Source: Sulfurimonas sp. | GTDB lineage: Bacteria; Campylobacterota; Campylobacteria; Campylobacterales; Sulfurimonadaceae | Length of the DNA stretch: 64,000 nucleotides | Direction of reading: 5' to 3' | Assembly (NCBI RefSeq): GCF_029027585.1 | Contig: NZ_CP093397.1 | Coordinates: forward strand, 1,477,405-1,541,404 | Part shown: one piece after another, positions 1 through 7,536 of the stretch | Numbering within the stretch: the stretch's first letter is position 1 | Layout: each line of letters begins with the position of its first letter | Program-made: the position numbers and the translations under genes | Notes under the pieces: model-generated | What the model was told of the DNA's origin: nothing | Seen by the model: only the letters and a program-made list of their open reading frames with translations | Database searches by the model: none

Positions 1-1
1 C

Positions 2-298
2 AAAGCATATAAACGCCAAGCAGATATGCTCATGGCAGATATTGATTTCGCATTGACACCTACAACAGGAACTATTTATAAAATAGATGAGGTAATTGTT
101 GAGCCTATACAGCTAAATACAAATCTAGGTTACTATACAAACTTTATGAATTTATTAGATTTTTCAGCATATGCTGTACCAGCAGGTTTTAGAGAAAATG
201 GACTTCCATTTGGTGTGACACTTTTTTCAGACGCTTTTGATGATAGAAAACTGATGCTCCTTGGTGAAAAATATATGCAAATAAGTTCATATGAGTGA
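2..298 (+). CDS. Allophanate hydrolase, amidase domain (C-terminal part, truncated by window edge)
   Basis: The reading frame is already open at base 2, so this is the tail of a gene that starts outside the window. The visible 98 residues match the end of the amidase-signature domain of allophanate hydrolase (AtzF type): the stretch MNLLDFSAYAVPAGF followed by GLPFGVTLF is typical of this family. The enzyme hydrolyses allophanate to ammonia and CO2 as the second step of ATP-dependent urea use. The usual C-terminal domain of AtzF is not fused here but encoded by the next ORF, which starts inside the stop region (ATGAGTGA overlap). The catalytic Ser-Lys residues lie upstream and cannot be seen. 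Confidence 0.8.
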   Translation, partial: KAYKRQADMLMADIDFALTPTTGTIYKIDEVIVEPIQLNTNLGYYTNFMNLLDFSAYAVPAGFRENGLPFGVTLFSDAFDDRKLMLLGEKYMQISSYE

Positions 299-677
299 GT
301 TTATAGAACTTGCAGTATGTGGTGCACATATGAGTGGACTTCCACTCAATTATCAGTTGAGAGAACTTGGAGCTACATTTGTTAAGTCTACATTCACAGC
401 TAAAGGTTACAGACTTTTTAATGTGCCAGAAAAAACACCTTCTCGTCCAGGAATGCTACGTGATGCTAGTAGTGAATATTTTATGGAGCTTGAAGTATGG
501 AGTATTCCATTGGACAATTTTGGAGCATTTATGATTCAGATAGCTTCACCTTTGTGTATAGGGAGTGTAATATTAGAAGATGAAAGTTCAGTCTATGGTT
601 TTTTATGTGAGAGTGATTACCTTAGAGATGCACAAGAGATTAGTTCTTACGGTGGTTGGAGAGCCTATCTAACCTGA
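291..677 (+). CDS. Allophanate hydrolase C-terminal domain protein (stand-alone)
   Basis: This 128-residue protein matches the C-terminal domain that follows the amidase in AtzF-type allophanate hydrolases. Diagnostic stretches are ELAVCGAHMSGLPLN near the N-terminus, the middle EVWSIP, and SSYGGWRAYL at the end. It overlaps the amidase ORF by 8 nt in another frame (ATGAGTGA), which suggests translational coupling. Each part ends at a natural domain boundary, so a genuinely split enzyme is more likely than a fresh frameshift, though one frameshift in a fused ancestor would give the same picture. In the fused enzyme this domain is reported to act on the amidase product or stabilise the assembly; its role as a separate chain is inferred. 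Confidence 0.75.
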   Translation: MSEFIELAVCGAHMSGLPLNYQLRELGATFVKSTFTAKGYRLFNVPEKTPSRPGMLRDASSEYFMELEVWSIPLDNFGAFMIQIASPLCIGSVILEDESSVYGFLCESDYLRDAQEISSYGGWRAYLT

Positions 678-789
678 AGAGGGATGTATAGATTTTTTAC
701 TAATCAATGATCCAGTAATCCTTTTCAATATATAGGAATAGTCGGTTTAACTCTTTTGCTGTCGTATCAATAAGCTCTTTTAATAGATT

Positions 790-1647
790 TTAACCAATCT
801 TCCTAGCAGTTAAAAAAAGATAATCTTTTCCCGTAATTACAACTCTATATTTCTTTTGTTGAAGGTATTTTTTACAAAAGTGTATGTCTTTTAAAACTAG
901 ACTCATTTCGCTAAAAGCATAGTTTGGTGCTTTTGCTCCATAAATCATCTCAGCATCTATCCATCTGCAATTTGGAAAACCTAGTATTATAGCTCCATCT
1001 TTTTTTAGATAGTTTTGATAGATAGACATAAAAGTAGAGTTAAAGTTTATGTTGGAACTTTGCAATGTTCCTATGGAAATGATTAAGTCAAATTTACCTA
1101 AATTCAACTCATCTAAAGCATTTATATCATGGCGGATAAAGCTTATGTTTTTGTCATCAAAGTCATTTTTTGCAAACTTTATTGCTGAAGTGGAGTAGTC
1201 AATGCCTACAAATTCTTTATCTTTAAACTCATCAACTCCAAGCATCTCTTTTATAACTTTAAACTCATCGCCTCTATTTATCCCAAGGTTTAAAATTCTT
1301 TTTTTGTCTTTGATGTTGATAAATCTTAGGGCTTGTTGATAGTAGTATAAAAAACTAAACTGTTTTGTTTTATCGATAGAAAAAAATTCACTATCAACTC
1401 CATACTTTTCTGTACCATTTTGAGTTTTGTGAAAAGATGAGCTTGTGTCTAGCTTGTAAAATCTTAGTATAGTTTTGTTGTTTTCATAAATGGGGGAGAG
1501 CATTTTCATAAAAAAAAGTTGTGCTAAATCCACAAAGGCTTTATAGCCTATAGAGTCCACTTCTTCATTTAAAAGTTTAACTTCTAAAATCTCTTTTTCT
1601 TGTCCCTTTGAGTTTTGAAATAACTCTAGCAGTTCTTTAGTTTTCAT
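790..1647 (-). CDS. Class I SAM-dependent methyltransferase
   Basis: A 285-residue protein with a Rossmann methyltransferase core in its second half. Motif I is RILNLGINRGDEF near residue 117, followed by the acidic end of strand 2 (FVGIDYSTSAIKFA), a motif IV-like stretch (FDLIISIGTLQSS), and the post-motif helix ending LKKDGAIILGFPN. The first ~100 residues are not recognised. The substrate is unknown. The ATG overlaps the end of the upstream GAF gene by 11 nt, so this is the third gene of a GAF-GAF-methyltransferase operon. The same frame stays open for 28 more codons beyond the TAA stop, reported separately, so the C-terminus may once have been longer. Confidence 0.75.
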   Translation of the reverse strand: MKTKELLELFQNSKGQEKEILEVKLLNEEVDSIGYKAFVDLAQLFFMKMLSPIYENNKTILRFYKLDTSSSFHKTQNGTEKYGVDSEFFSIDKTKQFSFLYYYQQALRFINIKDKKRILNLGINRGDEFKVIKEMLGVDEFKDKEFVGIDYSTSAIKFAKNDFDDKNISFIRHDINALDELNLGKFDLIISIGTLQSSNINFNSTFMSIYQNYLKKDGAIILGFPNCRWIDAEMIYGAKAPNYAFSEMSLVLKDIHFCKKYLQQKKYRVVITGKDYLFLTARKIG

Positions 1648-2122
1648 TCATCAAAACAAGTTCTAAACTACCACTAACATAGTTTGCAAAAAATGTAAGT
1701 ATTTCTAGGTCCTTATCATTAAAATCGCCTCTTGAACGATTTAAAAGCTGTATAACACCTATAACATCTCTTTTTGAGTCAAAGATTGGAACTGATATAA
1801 TATTTCTTGTCACATAACCACTTTTTTTATCTATATTAGATAAAAATCTTGGGTCATCATAGGGATTGTTGACAACTTGAGGTTTTTGGATTTTATAAGT
1901 ATCGCCAACTATCCCAGCATCTAGACCTATAACTATGCGACCGATACCATCACTATGTTTAGTCCAAAGCATTTTATCCTCAGCATCTACTATAAATATA
2001 GAACATCTATCAGCATTTAAAAGCATTTTTGCTTCTTGTGAAATAAGCTCAAGAGAGTTCTCAATCTTGCCTAAAACCATAAGCTTTTTTCCAAACTCTG
2101 CGATTTGATTAAATTTTTTCAT
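1637..2122 (-). CDS. GAF-domain protein
   Basis: A 161-residue protein that is essentially one GAF domain (residues ~18-155), with the typical core ADRCSIFIVD, then DAGIVGDTYKIQKPQVVNN and VISVPIFDSKRDVIGVIQLLNR. GAF domains bind small ligands or cofactors, or mediate dimerisation. There is no output domain, so it probably works with a partner. It is a clear paralogue of the gene just upstream: the same layout, length and motifs (RCSIFI, ITSVPIF-like, GVIQLLN). The ORFs overlap by 14 nt at one end and 11 nt at the other, pointing to a coupled operon with the methyltransferase. The ligand cannot be predicted from sequence. Confidence 0.8.
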   Translation of the reverse strand: MKKFNQIAEFGKKLMVLGKIENSLELISQEAKMLLNADRCSIFIVDAEDKMLWTKHSDGIGRIVIGLDAGIVGDTYKIQKPQVVNNPYDDPRFLSNIDKKSGYVTRNIISVPIFDSKRDVIGVIQLLNRSRGDFNDKDLEILTFFANYVSGSLELVLMNEN

Positions 2123-2600
2123 TAGCTATTAACTCCAAATATCCACTCACATAGTGAGCAAAAAATATCATAAATCTAACATCTTCATTATCAAAACCAC
2201 CTTCTTTATTTAGTAATTCCAATACTCCTATTATCTCTCTTTTGGAGTTAAAAATTGGAGCAGTTACAATGTTTGTAGTTGTGTATCCTGTTGCTTTGTC
2301 TATTTCAGGTAAAAAGTGTAGATGCGTATAAGGGTCATTTGCAATGATTGGCTTTCGCTCTTTTATCGTAAAACCTACTAAACCTTTATCTGATGGAATC
2401 ACAATCTTGCTAACATCATCTGCTAAAGTTGTCCAAAGCTCTTTTTTTGCAATATCATTTATAAATATAGAGCATCTCTGTGCTCCAATAACCTCTTTAG
2501 CATATTTTGAGATACGCGGTAAACCACTAGAATATGATGTATTATCTAAAAGCTCTCTACCAAATTTTGCTAATTTTTTATAAGTATCTTGATATTTCAT
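2109..2600 (-). CDS. GAF-domain protein (paralogue of the next gene)
   Basis: A 163-residue single GAF domain, with AQRCSIFINDIAKKELW, then DKGLVGFTIKERKPIIAND and TAPIFNSKREIIGVLELLNK. It starts 9 nt downstream of the IscU-like gene and overlaps the second GAF gene by 14 nt. Two tandem GAF proteins from a local duplication could form a heterodimeric sensor. Nothing in the sequence shows a heme-, bilin- or Fe-S-specific ligand set: there is no conserved Cys cluster. Start: ATG at 2600, preceded on the transcribed strand by a GGAGTTTATC-type ribosome binding site. Confidence 0.8.
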   Translation of the reverse strand: MKYQDTYKKLAKFGRELLDNTSYSSGLPRISKYAKEVIGAQRCSIFINDIAKKELWTTLADDVSKIVIPSDKGLVGFTIKERKPIIANDPYTHLHFLPEIDKATGYTTTNIVTAPIFNSKREIIGVLELLNKEGGFDNEDVRFMIFFAHYVSGYLELIANEKI

Positions 2601-2609
2601 GATAAACTC

Positions 2610-3152
2610 CTACTCGCTTCCTTCTTCTTTTTGTACAAAATTACAATCAGTTCCAGAGTAAGGACAAGATTTACTAATATTCATCTCAAACTGTTCTTCA
2701 ACAACCCCACCTTTTTTTCTCTCTAAGTGACGCATCGCTGCACGAAAAGCTGTTAAAACAAGATTTGCACTATCTTGATGCTGAGTTGATATATGTTCTA
2801 CTTGTTCACCTTCTGGTTTACTTGTGTCTATCTTAGGTTCTGGTAAATCAGCGTAAGCTTTTTGAAGGTCTTGTTCTAGTTTTAAAGTAGTTTTTAAAAC
2901 ATTTACAAGCTCATCACCCTTAATCATCTCTGTAAAAAGTGAGCCTAAAGTATTTGCATCTTGACTTGCATTTGAGCCAAATTTTACATCTAGAACATGT
3001 GTATCATTTAGGTTTAAGAACATAATCACATAAGCTTGTGTTGCATTATCTATACCTACACCTGTGCAGTCTGCATTTTTAAGTTCCCCATAATTTTCAG
3101 GTTGCATAAGATGCTTACCTATTTCTGCGCTCAGCTCTTCTTGTCCAGTCAT
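2610..3152 (-). CDS. IscU/NifU N-terminal-like scaffold protein with altered ligands
   Basis: A 180-residue protein resembling the IscU/NifU_N fold: GVGIDNATQAYVIMFLNL near residue 32, then VLDVKFGSNASQDANTLGSLFTEMIKGD, then a late helix LVLTAFRAAMRHLERKK. In true scaffolds the positions after the first strand, in the FGCGSA loop and in the HC helix carry the three Cys ligands. Here the loop reads FGSNAS and the late helix HQDSAN, so two of three ligands are missing. A separate tail carries two Cys (SCPYSGTDC). It is therefore unlikely to be a standard Fe-S scaffold. It sits 1 nt from dCMP deaminase and 9 nt from the GAF pair. Family assignment is moderate and function unknown. Confidence 0.55.
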   Translation of the reverse strand: MTGQEELSAEIGKHLMQPENYGELKNADCTGVGIDNATQAYVIMFLNLNDTHVLDVKFGSNASQDANTLGSLFTEMIKGDELVNVLKTTLKLEQDLQKAYADLPEPKIDTSKPEGEQVEHISTQHQDSANLVLTAFRAAMRHLERKKGGVVEEQFEMNISKSCPYSGTDCNFVQKEEGSE

Positions 3153-3153
3153 T

Positions 3154-3600
3154 TTACTTTGTTCCTTTTTTTAACATCTCGATACTCACACCGTTGTCTT
3201 TTATAAACTTTGAAATAATTTTCGATTGTGTGTGCTCGTACTCTTTTGCATAAACGATGCGTTTAATTCCACTAGCGATGACATTTTTACTACACTCACT
3301 ACAAGGCTCTAGCGTTACATAAATAGTAGCACCCTCAACACAGATGCCTTTTCTAGCAGCCCAAATGATAGCATTCATCTCTGCATGAATCTCATAAGTT
3401 TTACTCCACTCATGATGCTCATCAGTGTACTCTCCATTCCAATAGTCACAGCAGTTTGTAAAACCAGCAGGAGTCCCGTTGTAACCTGTACTAAGAATAC
3501 GACCGTCTTTCACTATAACCGCACCAACCTGCTTAGAAACACACTTTGAAGCTGTTGCTAATTCTATGGCAATATTTATAAAATTTTCATCACTTAGCAT
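3154..3600 (-). CDS. Deoxycytidylate (dCMP) deaminase
   Basis: A ~148-residue zinc-dependent CDA-fold deaminase of the dCMP deaminase/ComEB type. It converts dCMP to dUMP and so feeds dTMP synthesis in the cytosol. Visible features are VGAVIVKDGRILSTGYNG at the N-terminal side, the zinc/catalytic HAEMNAI (residues ~73-79), and the second zinc motif PCSEC (~99-103). Length is normal. I placed the start at ATG 3600; a TTG two codons upstream (3606) is in frame and closer to an AAGGG-like site, so the first two residues are uncertain. A GATATAAT -10 lies about 38 nt upstream, giving an ordinary leader. Confidence 0.9.
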   Translation of the reverse strand: MLSDENFINIAIELATASKCVSKQVGAVIVKDGRILSTGYNGTPAGFTNCCDYWNGEYTDEHHEWSKTYEIHAEMNAIIWAARKGICVEGATIYVTLEPCSECSKNVIASGIKRIVYAKEYEHTQSKIISKFIKDNGVSIEMLKKGTK

Positions 3601-3657
3601 CTGCAATAAACCCTTATTTAAAAAATTATCATATTATATCGCAAAACTACAAGGCAT

Positions 3658-5403
3658 TTAAAAATTCATCTTTACTTTCGTACCATCTGAAGTATTAAAC
3701 AAGATAGTTCCCCCAAGCTCATCAACAACAATTGTTTCCACAAAAGAGAGACCAAAGGAATCGTGTTGTTTTTGCTCATAATCAAATCCTACCCCATTAT
3801 CTTCTACTGTAAATATATGCTTCTTATCTTTTTTAATAAGCTTAATACTGATAACTCCTTCACCATCTTTAAAGGCATATTTAAAGGAGTTGGTTATAAG
3901 CTCATTGAGTATGATGCCACAGTGTATGGAGTTTTGGACATCCAAAGTATCCTTTACCTCTAGATAAATTTTTATCTTTGTTGTGTTAAAGCTTTTTTCT
4001 AATTCATCTATTAAATTTGTAAAGTAGCCTTGGGTATCTATGTTTTCTAAATCATTTTGGTTGTACAAAATCTCATGAGTTTTACTTATGGCTTGAACAG
4101 CTCCTTCACTCTCTCTTAGCTTTTGTTCTATATCTTTATTGTTTAGGCTATCAAGCTTTAGCCTATACATTAGTATGATAAATTGCATATTATTTTTAAC
4201 TCGATGATGAAGCTCTCTTGTTAGTATTTTATTTGTTTTAACTGCTTTTTGTAGTGCTTTTGTTGTGTTTAGTTTTGAAGCAAGTGCAACTGAAAAAAGG
4301 ATAGCTTCCATGAAAATTGTCAATGCACAAAAATGAGGAAAATAGTCTATTATATTTGGAAGTCCGTACTGCTGAAGGGATATCATCAATACACCCGAAA
4401 AATTGAAGCTCCAACCAATTAAAATATATTTTGCTTGAGGATTTTTTTTGTAAAAGGAGTAAGCAGATATATATAGTATAAATACAAATGTAACCAAAAT
4501 AATGTAAAGAGAATATTCAATCAGATAACTTCCATTTATATAAATTAGTATATGCATTATATTTAGCACAAGTATCATATTGATAATTATGTTATGCCTC
4601 TTATACTGCTTTATGTTCAAAAATGCTTTTATAAAAAGAAGGGCAGCAATGTTTGCTAAAGCTAAAGAGTAAAAATCCATAAAGATATCTATCATTGTAG
4701 AATCTTCTGGAAGTATATAATCTAGCATGATAGAGTAAGAGGCGTAATACAAAGTGGTAAATAATATATACAAAATATAGTATAAATAAGAAAGCTCTCG
4801 TGTAAAAAAATATATGAAGATATTGTAAAGTACAAGAGCTAACATAGCTCCAAAAAACACAGATAAGATAAGTTGATAGGAGAACTCATCTTCATACAAA
4901 GTATTTATATCTTTGATATGTAGTTTGAAGTAGTGCGCGCTATCGATAGAATGAGTTTTGTAGTAAAACTCCTTCATCTCATGTGCCTTAAACTCCACTT
5001 TGAAACTTGGGTGTAATATATTGTTTCTTTTGTATTTGTTTAGATGACATAGTCCTTGTGACTCTTTTTTGTATTCTTTTTGTATTTTTGTATAAAGTTC
5101 TATTGTGTCAAGCGTCGGATTTGAGATACTAATGTACCTTGTTATGTCTTGAGGCGAGTCATTTTTTATACTAAATTTTGTCCATAAAGTAGCATCTGTA
5201 TAGCCCATACGAACATAATCAACAAGAAAAGGTTTAAACTGCTTTTTTTGTATTTCTTTAAAATTAAGAGTTGAACTCTCATCAATATACATGTAAGAGT
5301 TTTCTAGTACGCTTATATCTATAGATTTTTCATTTACATGTATAACTGATGAATATAGTGCTGAGAGTATGAGCGAGGTCAATAATATTATTTTTATTAA
5401 CAT
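3658..5403 (-). CDS. 7TM-DISM sensor histidine kinase (HisKA_2 type)
   Basis: A 581-residue membrane sensor kinase. Residues 1-18 look like a signal peptide, ~25-160 form the periplasmic 7TMR-DISMED2 beta-sandwich region, and ~178-375 contain about seven membrane helices. The kinase core follows: the HisKA_2 phosphoacceptor motif ELHHRVKNN (~397), the N box LNELITNSFKYAF (~500), and the G1 box EDNGVGF (~540). The N-terminus may bind carbohydrate- or lipid-like ligands, known only at family level. It is divergently transcribed from a response regulator 47 nt away, almost certainly its partner. No HAMP domain is seen. Signal unknown. Confidence 0.88.
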   Translation of the reverse strand: MLIKIILLTSLILSALYSSVIHVNEKSIDISVLENSYMYIDESSTLNFKEIQKKQFKPFLVDYVRMGYTDATLWTKFSIKNDSPQDITRYISISNPTLDTIELYTKIQKEYKKESQGLCHLNKYKRNNILHPSFKVEFKAHEMKEFYYKTHSIDSAHYFKLHIKDINTLYEDEFSYQLILSVFFGAMLALVLYNIFIYFFTRELSYLYYILYILFTTLYYASYSIMLDYILPEDSTMIDIFMDFYSLALANIAALLFIKAFLNIKQYKRHNIIINMILVLNIMHILIYINGSYLIEYSLYIILVTFVFILYISAYSFYKKNPQAKYILIGWSFNFSGVLMISLQQYGLPNIIDYFPHFCALTIFMEAILFSVALASKLNTTKALQKAVKTNKILTRELHHRVKNNMQFIILMYRLKLDSLNNKDIEQKLRESEGAVQAISKTHEILYNQNDLENIDTQGYFTNLIDELEKSFNTTKIKIYLEVKDTLDVQNSIHCGIILNELITNSFKYAFKDGEGVISIKLIKKDKKHIFTVEDNGVGFDYEQKQHDSFGLSFVETIVVDELGGTILFNTSDGTKVKMNF

Positions 5404-5450
5404 ATAGATGATTATATCAAAACTTATGCCTACTTATGTTATAAATAAGT

Positions 5451-6119
5451 ATGAATAATTTAAATGTATTGATATTAGAAGATGAACTGATTATATATGT
5501 TCATCTAAAAAAGACTCTTCAAAAACTAGGATTTAACCATGTAGATATAGCAAGAGATGCACAAAAAGCTTTTGAGATAGCTAGTAAAACAAAAATAGAC
5601 ATACTCTTTTCTGACATAAAAATAAATGGAGATATAGACGGCATAGATGCTGCAAGAACTCTGCAAAATTTATATAAGCTTCCTGTTGTCTTTATTACTG
5701 CCTATAAAGACCAAGAAATACTACTTCGTGCTAGTGAAGTTGACTTTGTCGGTTATCTGTTAAAACCATACAGAGTAGATGAGCTTGAAGCTATTATAAA
5801 CTTAACCGTAGCCAAATATAAACTGACAATGAAGAAAGATAATATTATCAAAATTAATGGTTATGATTTTGATAAAACAAACAACAAACTTTTTAAAGAT
5901 AAGCAAGAGATAAAACTCACAAAAAAAGAGCAACTTTTCATAGCCCTTATATTTAACTCAAAAGGAAGTGTCGTTCCATATACTGTGATTGATGAAGTTA
6001 TATGGCAAGGGAAACTAGTAACTGACAATACAAGAAGAACATTTTTATATAGGATTAAACACAAGTTAGTTAATCTAGAGTTTTGTGTGCAAAAAAGTCT
6101 AGGGATATTATTGTTATAA
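5451..6119 (+). CDS. Response regulator with C-terminal winged-helix-like domain
   Basis: A 222-residue regulator. The receiver domain (1-~120) has acidic pocket residues LEDE (D11), phosphoacceptor D55 in LFSDIKI, switch T83 (VVFITAY) and K105 in LLKPY. Residues ~135-222 look like an OmpR/PhoB-type winged helix (IKLTKKEQLFIALIFNSKG, then VIDEVIWQGK and TRRTFLYRIKHKL), slightly divergent. It faces away from the 7TM-DISM kinase with a 47-nt shared promoter region. The outer-membrane gene directly downstream (6205) and its paralogue at 10177 are possible targets, an inference from position only. Confidence 0.85.
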   Translation: MNNLNVLILEDELIIYVHLKKTLQKLGFNHVDIARDAQKAFEIASKTKIDILFSDIKINGDIDGIDAARTLQNLYKLPVVFITAYKDQEILLRASEVDFVGYLLKPYRVDELEAIINLTVAKYKLTMKKDNIIKINGYDFDKTNNKLFKDKQEIKLTKKEQLFIALIFNSKGSVVPYTVIDEVIWQGKLVTDNTRRTFLYRIKHKLVNLEFCVQKSLGILLL

Positions 6120-6136
6120 AAATAAATTTCTTTAAA

Positions 6137-6204
6137 AATGTGATTTGAAATGTGATGTTAGCTTTGTAAAATATGAATAAGAGTATTTTACAAAGGTAAA
6201 TAAC
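6137..6204 (+). promoter_or_regulatory. Leader with 12-bp inverted repeat over the ribosome binding site
   Basis: A perfect inverted repeat, CTTTGTAAAATA (6162-6173) and TATTTTACAAAG (6184-6195), is separated by 10 nt. The right arm runs into the AAAGG that serves as ribosome binding site for the ATG at 6205. The left arm holds a TAAAAT that could act as a -10. It may be an RNA hairpin hiding the ribosome binding site or a DNA operator. The same leader, with one change in the left arm, precedes the second gene at 10177. Confidence 0.55.
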
Positions 6205-7421
6205 ATGTATAAAAAAATAATAGTTTTAATGTTTAGTTTAAGCTTACTAGTTGGAAGTCTTAGTTCTTCCCAAATAAATGATGATAAAAGTGTTGCAGAG
6301 TATAACAATCTAAGAGTATATGGTCTTGGATTAAAAGTTGGTACACCTAATTCAGATGAAAACAACAAAAACTATAATGGTGCTGGTTTAGAGTTTGAAA
6401 ATAACTTTTCTAAGCTTACCTTAGAGTATGGTTCAGACTATACTCTAGGTTCGGCAGTTCTAAAAGGCGATATTACTAAAGATTTTTATATTAAAGGTGG
6501 TCTTGGGTATTTACAAAGAGGAATGTTAATAGAAGACTCAGATGCTGATGTTACTCAAACTACTGGTGGTGGTTCGCTTGGTTATGGTGATGATAAAAGT
6601 TATAACATTGAAGCCGGTTACATAATAAGTCAACTTAAAAATGCTTCATCGGCAGATGGTGACACAAAGATTTCATATCTTGAACTTATAGCAAAACACA
6701 CTTTTGCTAAGTATGCTACATTTGATATAGTTGGCATCTATCAAAACTCTAATGTGTTTGATAAAAACTATGCTGATTATAAAGCTGAGCTTGGTTGGTT
6801 TGCGACAGATGATGTACGAGCTTATCTAGCTCATGATAGTGTTAATCACAGTAAAAATGACTATGCAGTTCGTGCAGGACTACAATACACCTTTGCTACA
6901 AGTAAGTTTAGTCCTTATTTAAAAGCCTCTTTAAATCCAGATACAAATATTGGAGTAGGAGTAGAATATTCTCAAGGTATTACAAACAAATCTCTTAAAA
7001 TGCGAGACCTGTTTGAAAATGCTATAGGCTCTAGTAGTATAGTTGCACAAGCTGTGGCTCCTAAAGTATTTGCTACTAAGGTTGCGAAACCAACACCAAC
7101 ACCAACTCCAGTTGTAACCCCCCCCCTGCTCCAGCTGTTAATCATGCTCCTACGGGGAGGAATTCTTTTGCTAAGTTTAATGGGACTAATGGAACTATTG
7201 ATTTGACCCGACAAATAAATGATCCTGATGGGGACAACATGACAATTAATATAGTAAGAATTCAAAATACTTTTAAGACACCGATTTACTCTTTAACTAT
7301 AAGTGGTAACATAATTAGTCTAGAAGTAGGTGCTTCTACTCGAAGAGAAATTAGCGTTTACTATACTGTTTCCGATGGCACAGCTACTAGTCCAGCATAT
7401 TGGATTTTTTTTAGTGGTTGA
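6205..7421 (+). CDS. Outer-membrane barrel-like protein, copy 1, frame broken at a C9 tract
   Basis: This is the first of two near-identical genes. It has a signal peptide (residues 1-~21), a ~270-residue domain rich in alternating Gly/aromatic beta strands (DFYIKGGLGYLQRG, YAVRAGLQYTF) like an outer-membrane barrel, a Pro-Thr linker, and a C-terminal Ig/cadherin-like domain (NDPDGDNMTI then YTVSDGTATSP). As sequenced, nine C at 7118-7126 shift the frame and the protein stops at 7206 after a nonsense hydrophobic tail. Ten (or seven) C would restore the frame through 7421, giving ~405 residues, as in the intact copy at 10177. The tract is a plausible phase-variation switch; a sequencing error is the alternative. 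Surface location is inferred. Confidence 0.75.
6310..7084 (+). repeat. 775-bp direct repeat, copy 1
   Basis: Bases 6310-7084 read identically to 10282-11056 (offset 3972) when compared line by line. It covers the barrel domain of the outer-membrane protein. Similarity extends with scattered differences over the leader and signal peptide (from 6137) and the C-terminal domain. Confidence 0.9.
7118..7126 (+). repeat. Homopolymeric C9 tract (possible phase-variation site)
   Basis: Nine consecutive C in the linker region of the copy 1 outer-membrane gene, in an AT-rich genome where such runs are rare. Copy 2 has no tract at the corresponding place. Gain of one C puts the downstream Ig-like domain in frame. 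Poly-G/C tracts of this length are the classic slipped-strand switches of Campylobacter and Helicobacter. Confidence 0.7.
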
Positions 7422-7469
7422 TTAGTGCTTTTCTCTCTCGTTGCACCTTTTCAAGGTGGAATGCATAAT
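7421..7469 (+). repeat. 49-bp 3' repeat with CACCTT hairpin, copy 1
   Basis: This repeat follows the stop of copy 1 and recurs after copy 2 with one mismatch. It contains CACCTT-TTC-AAGGTG (7444-7458), a short perfect hairpin. No T-run follows, so it is not a textbook terminator; it may protect the mRNA 3' end. Confidence 0.6.
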
Positions 7470-7536
7470 AATATGTATTGTATTACATATATAATTATGG
7501 TATTATAGTACTTTAAAACATTATTAAGGCTATGAT

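Noticed and set aside
6972..7265. - strand frame across the C tract
   Set aside because: Antisense to the surface gene; its apparent coding region ends with the duplicated DNA and has no start signals.
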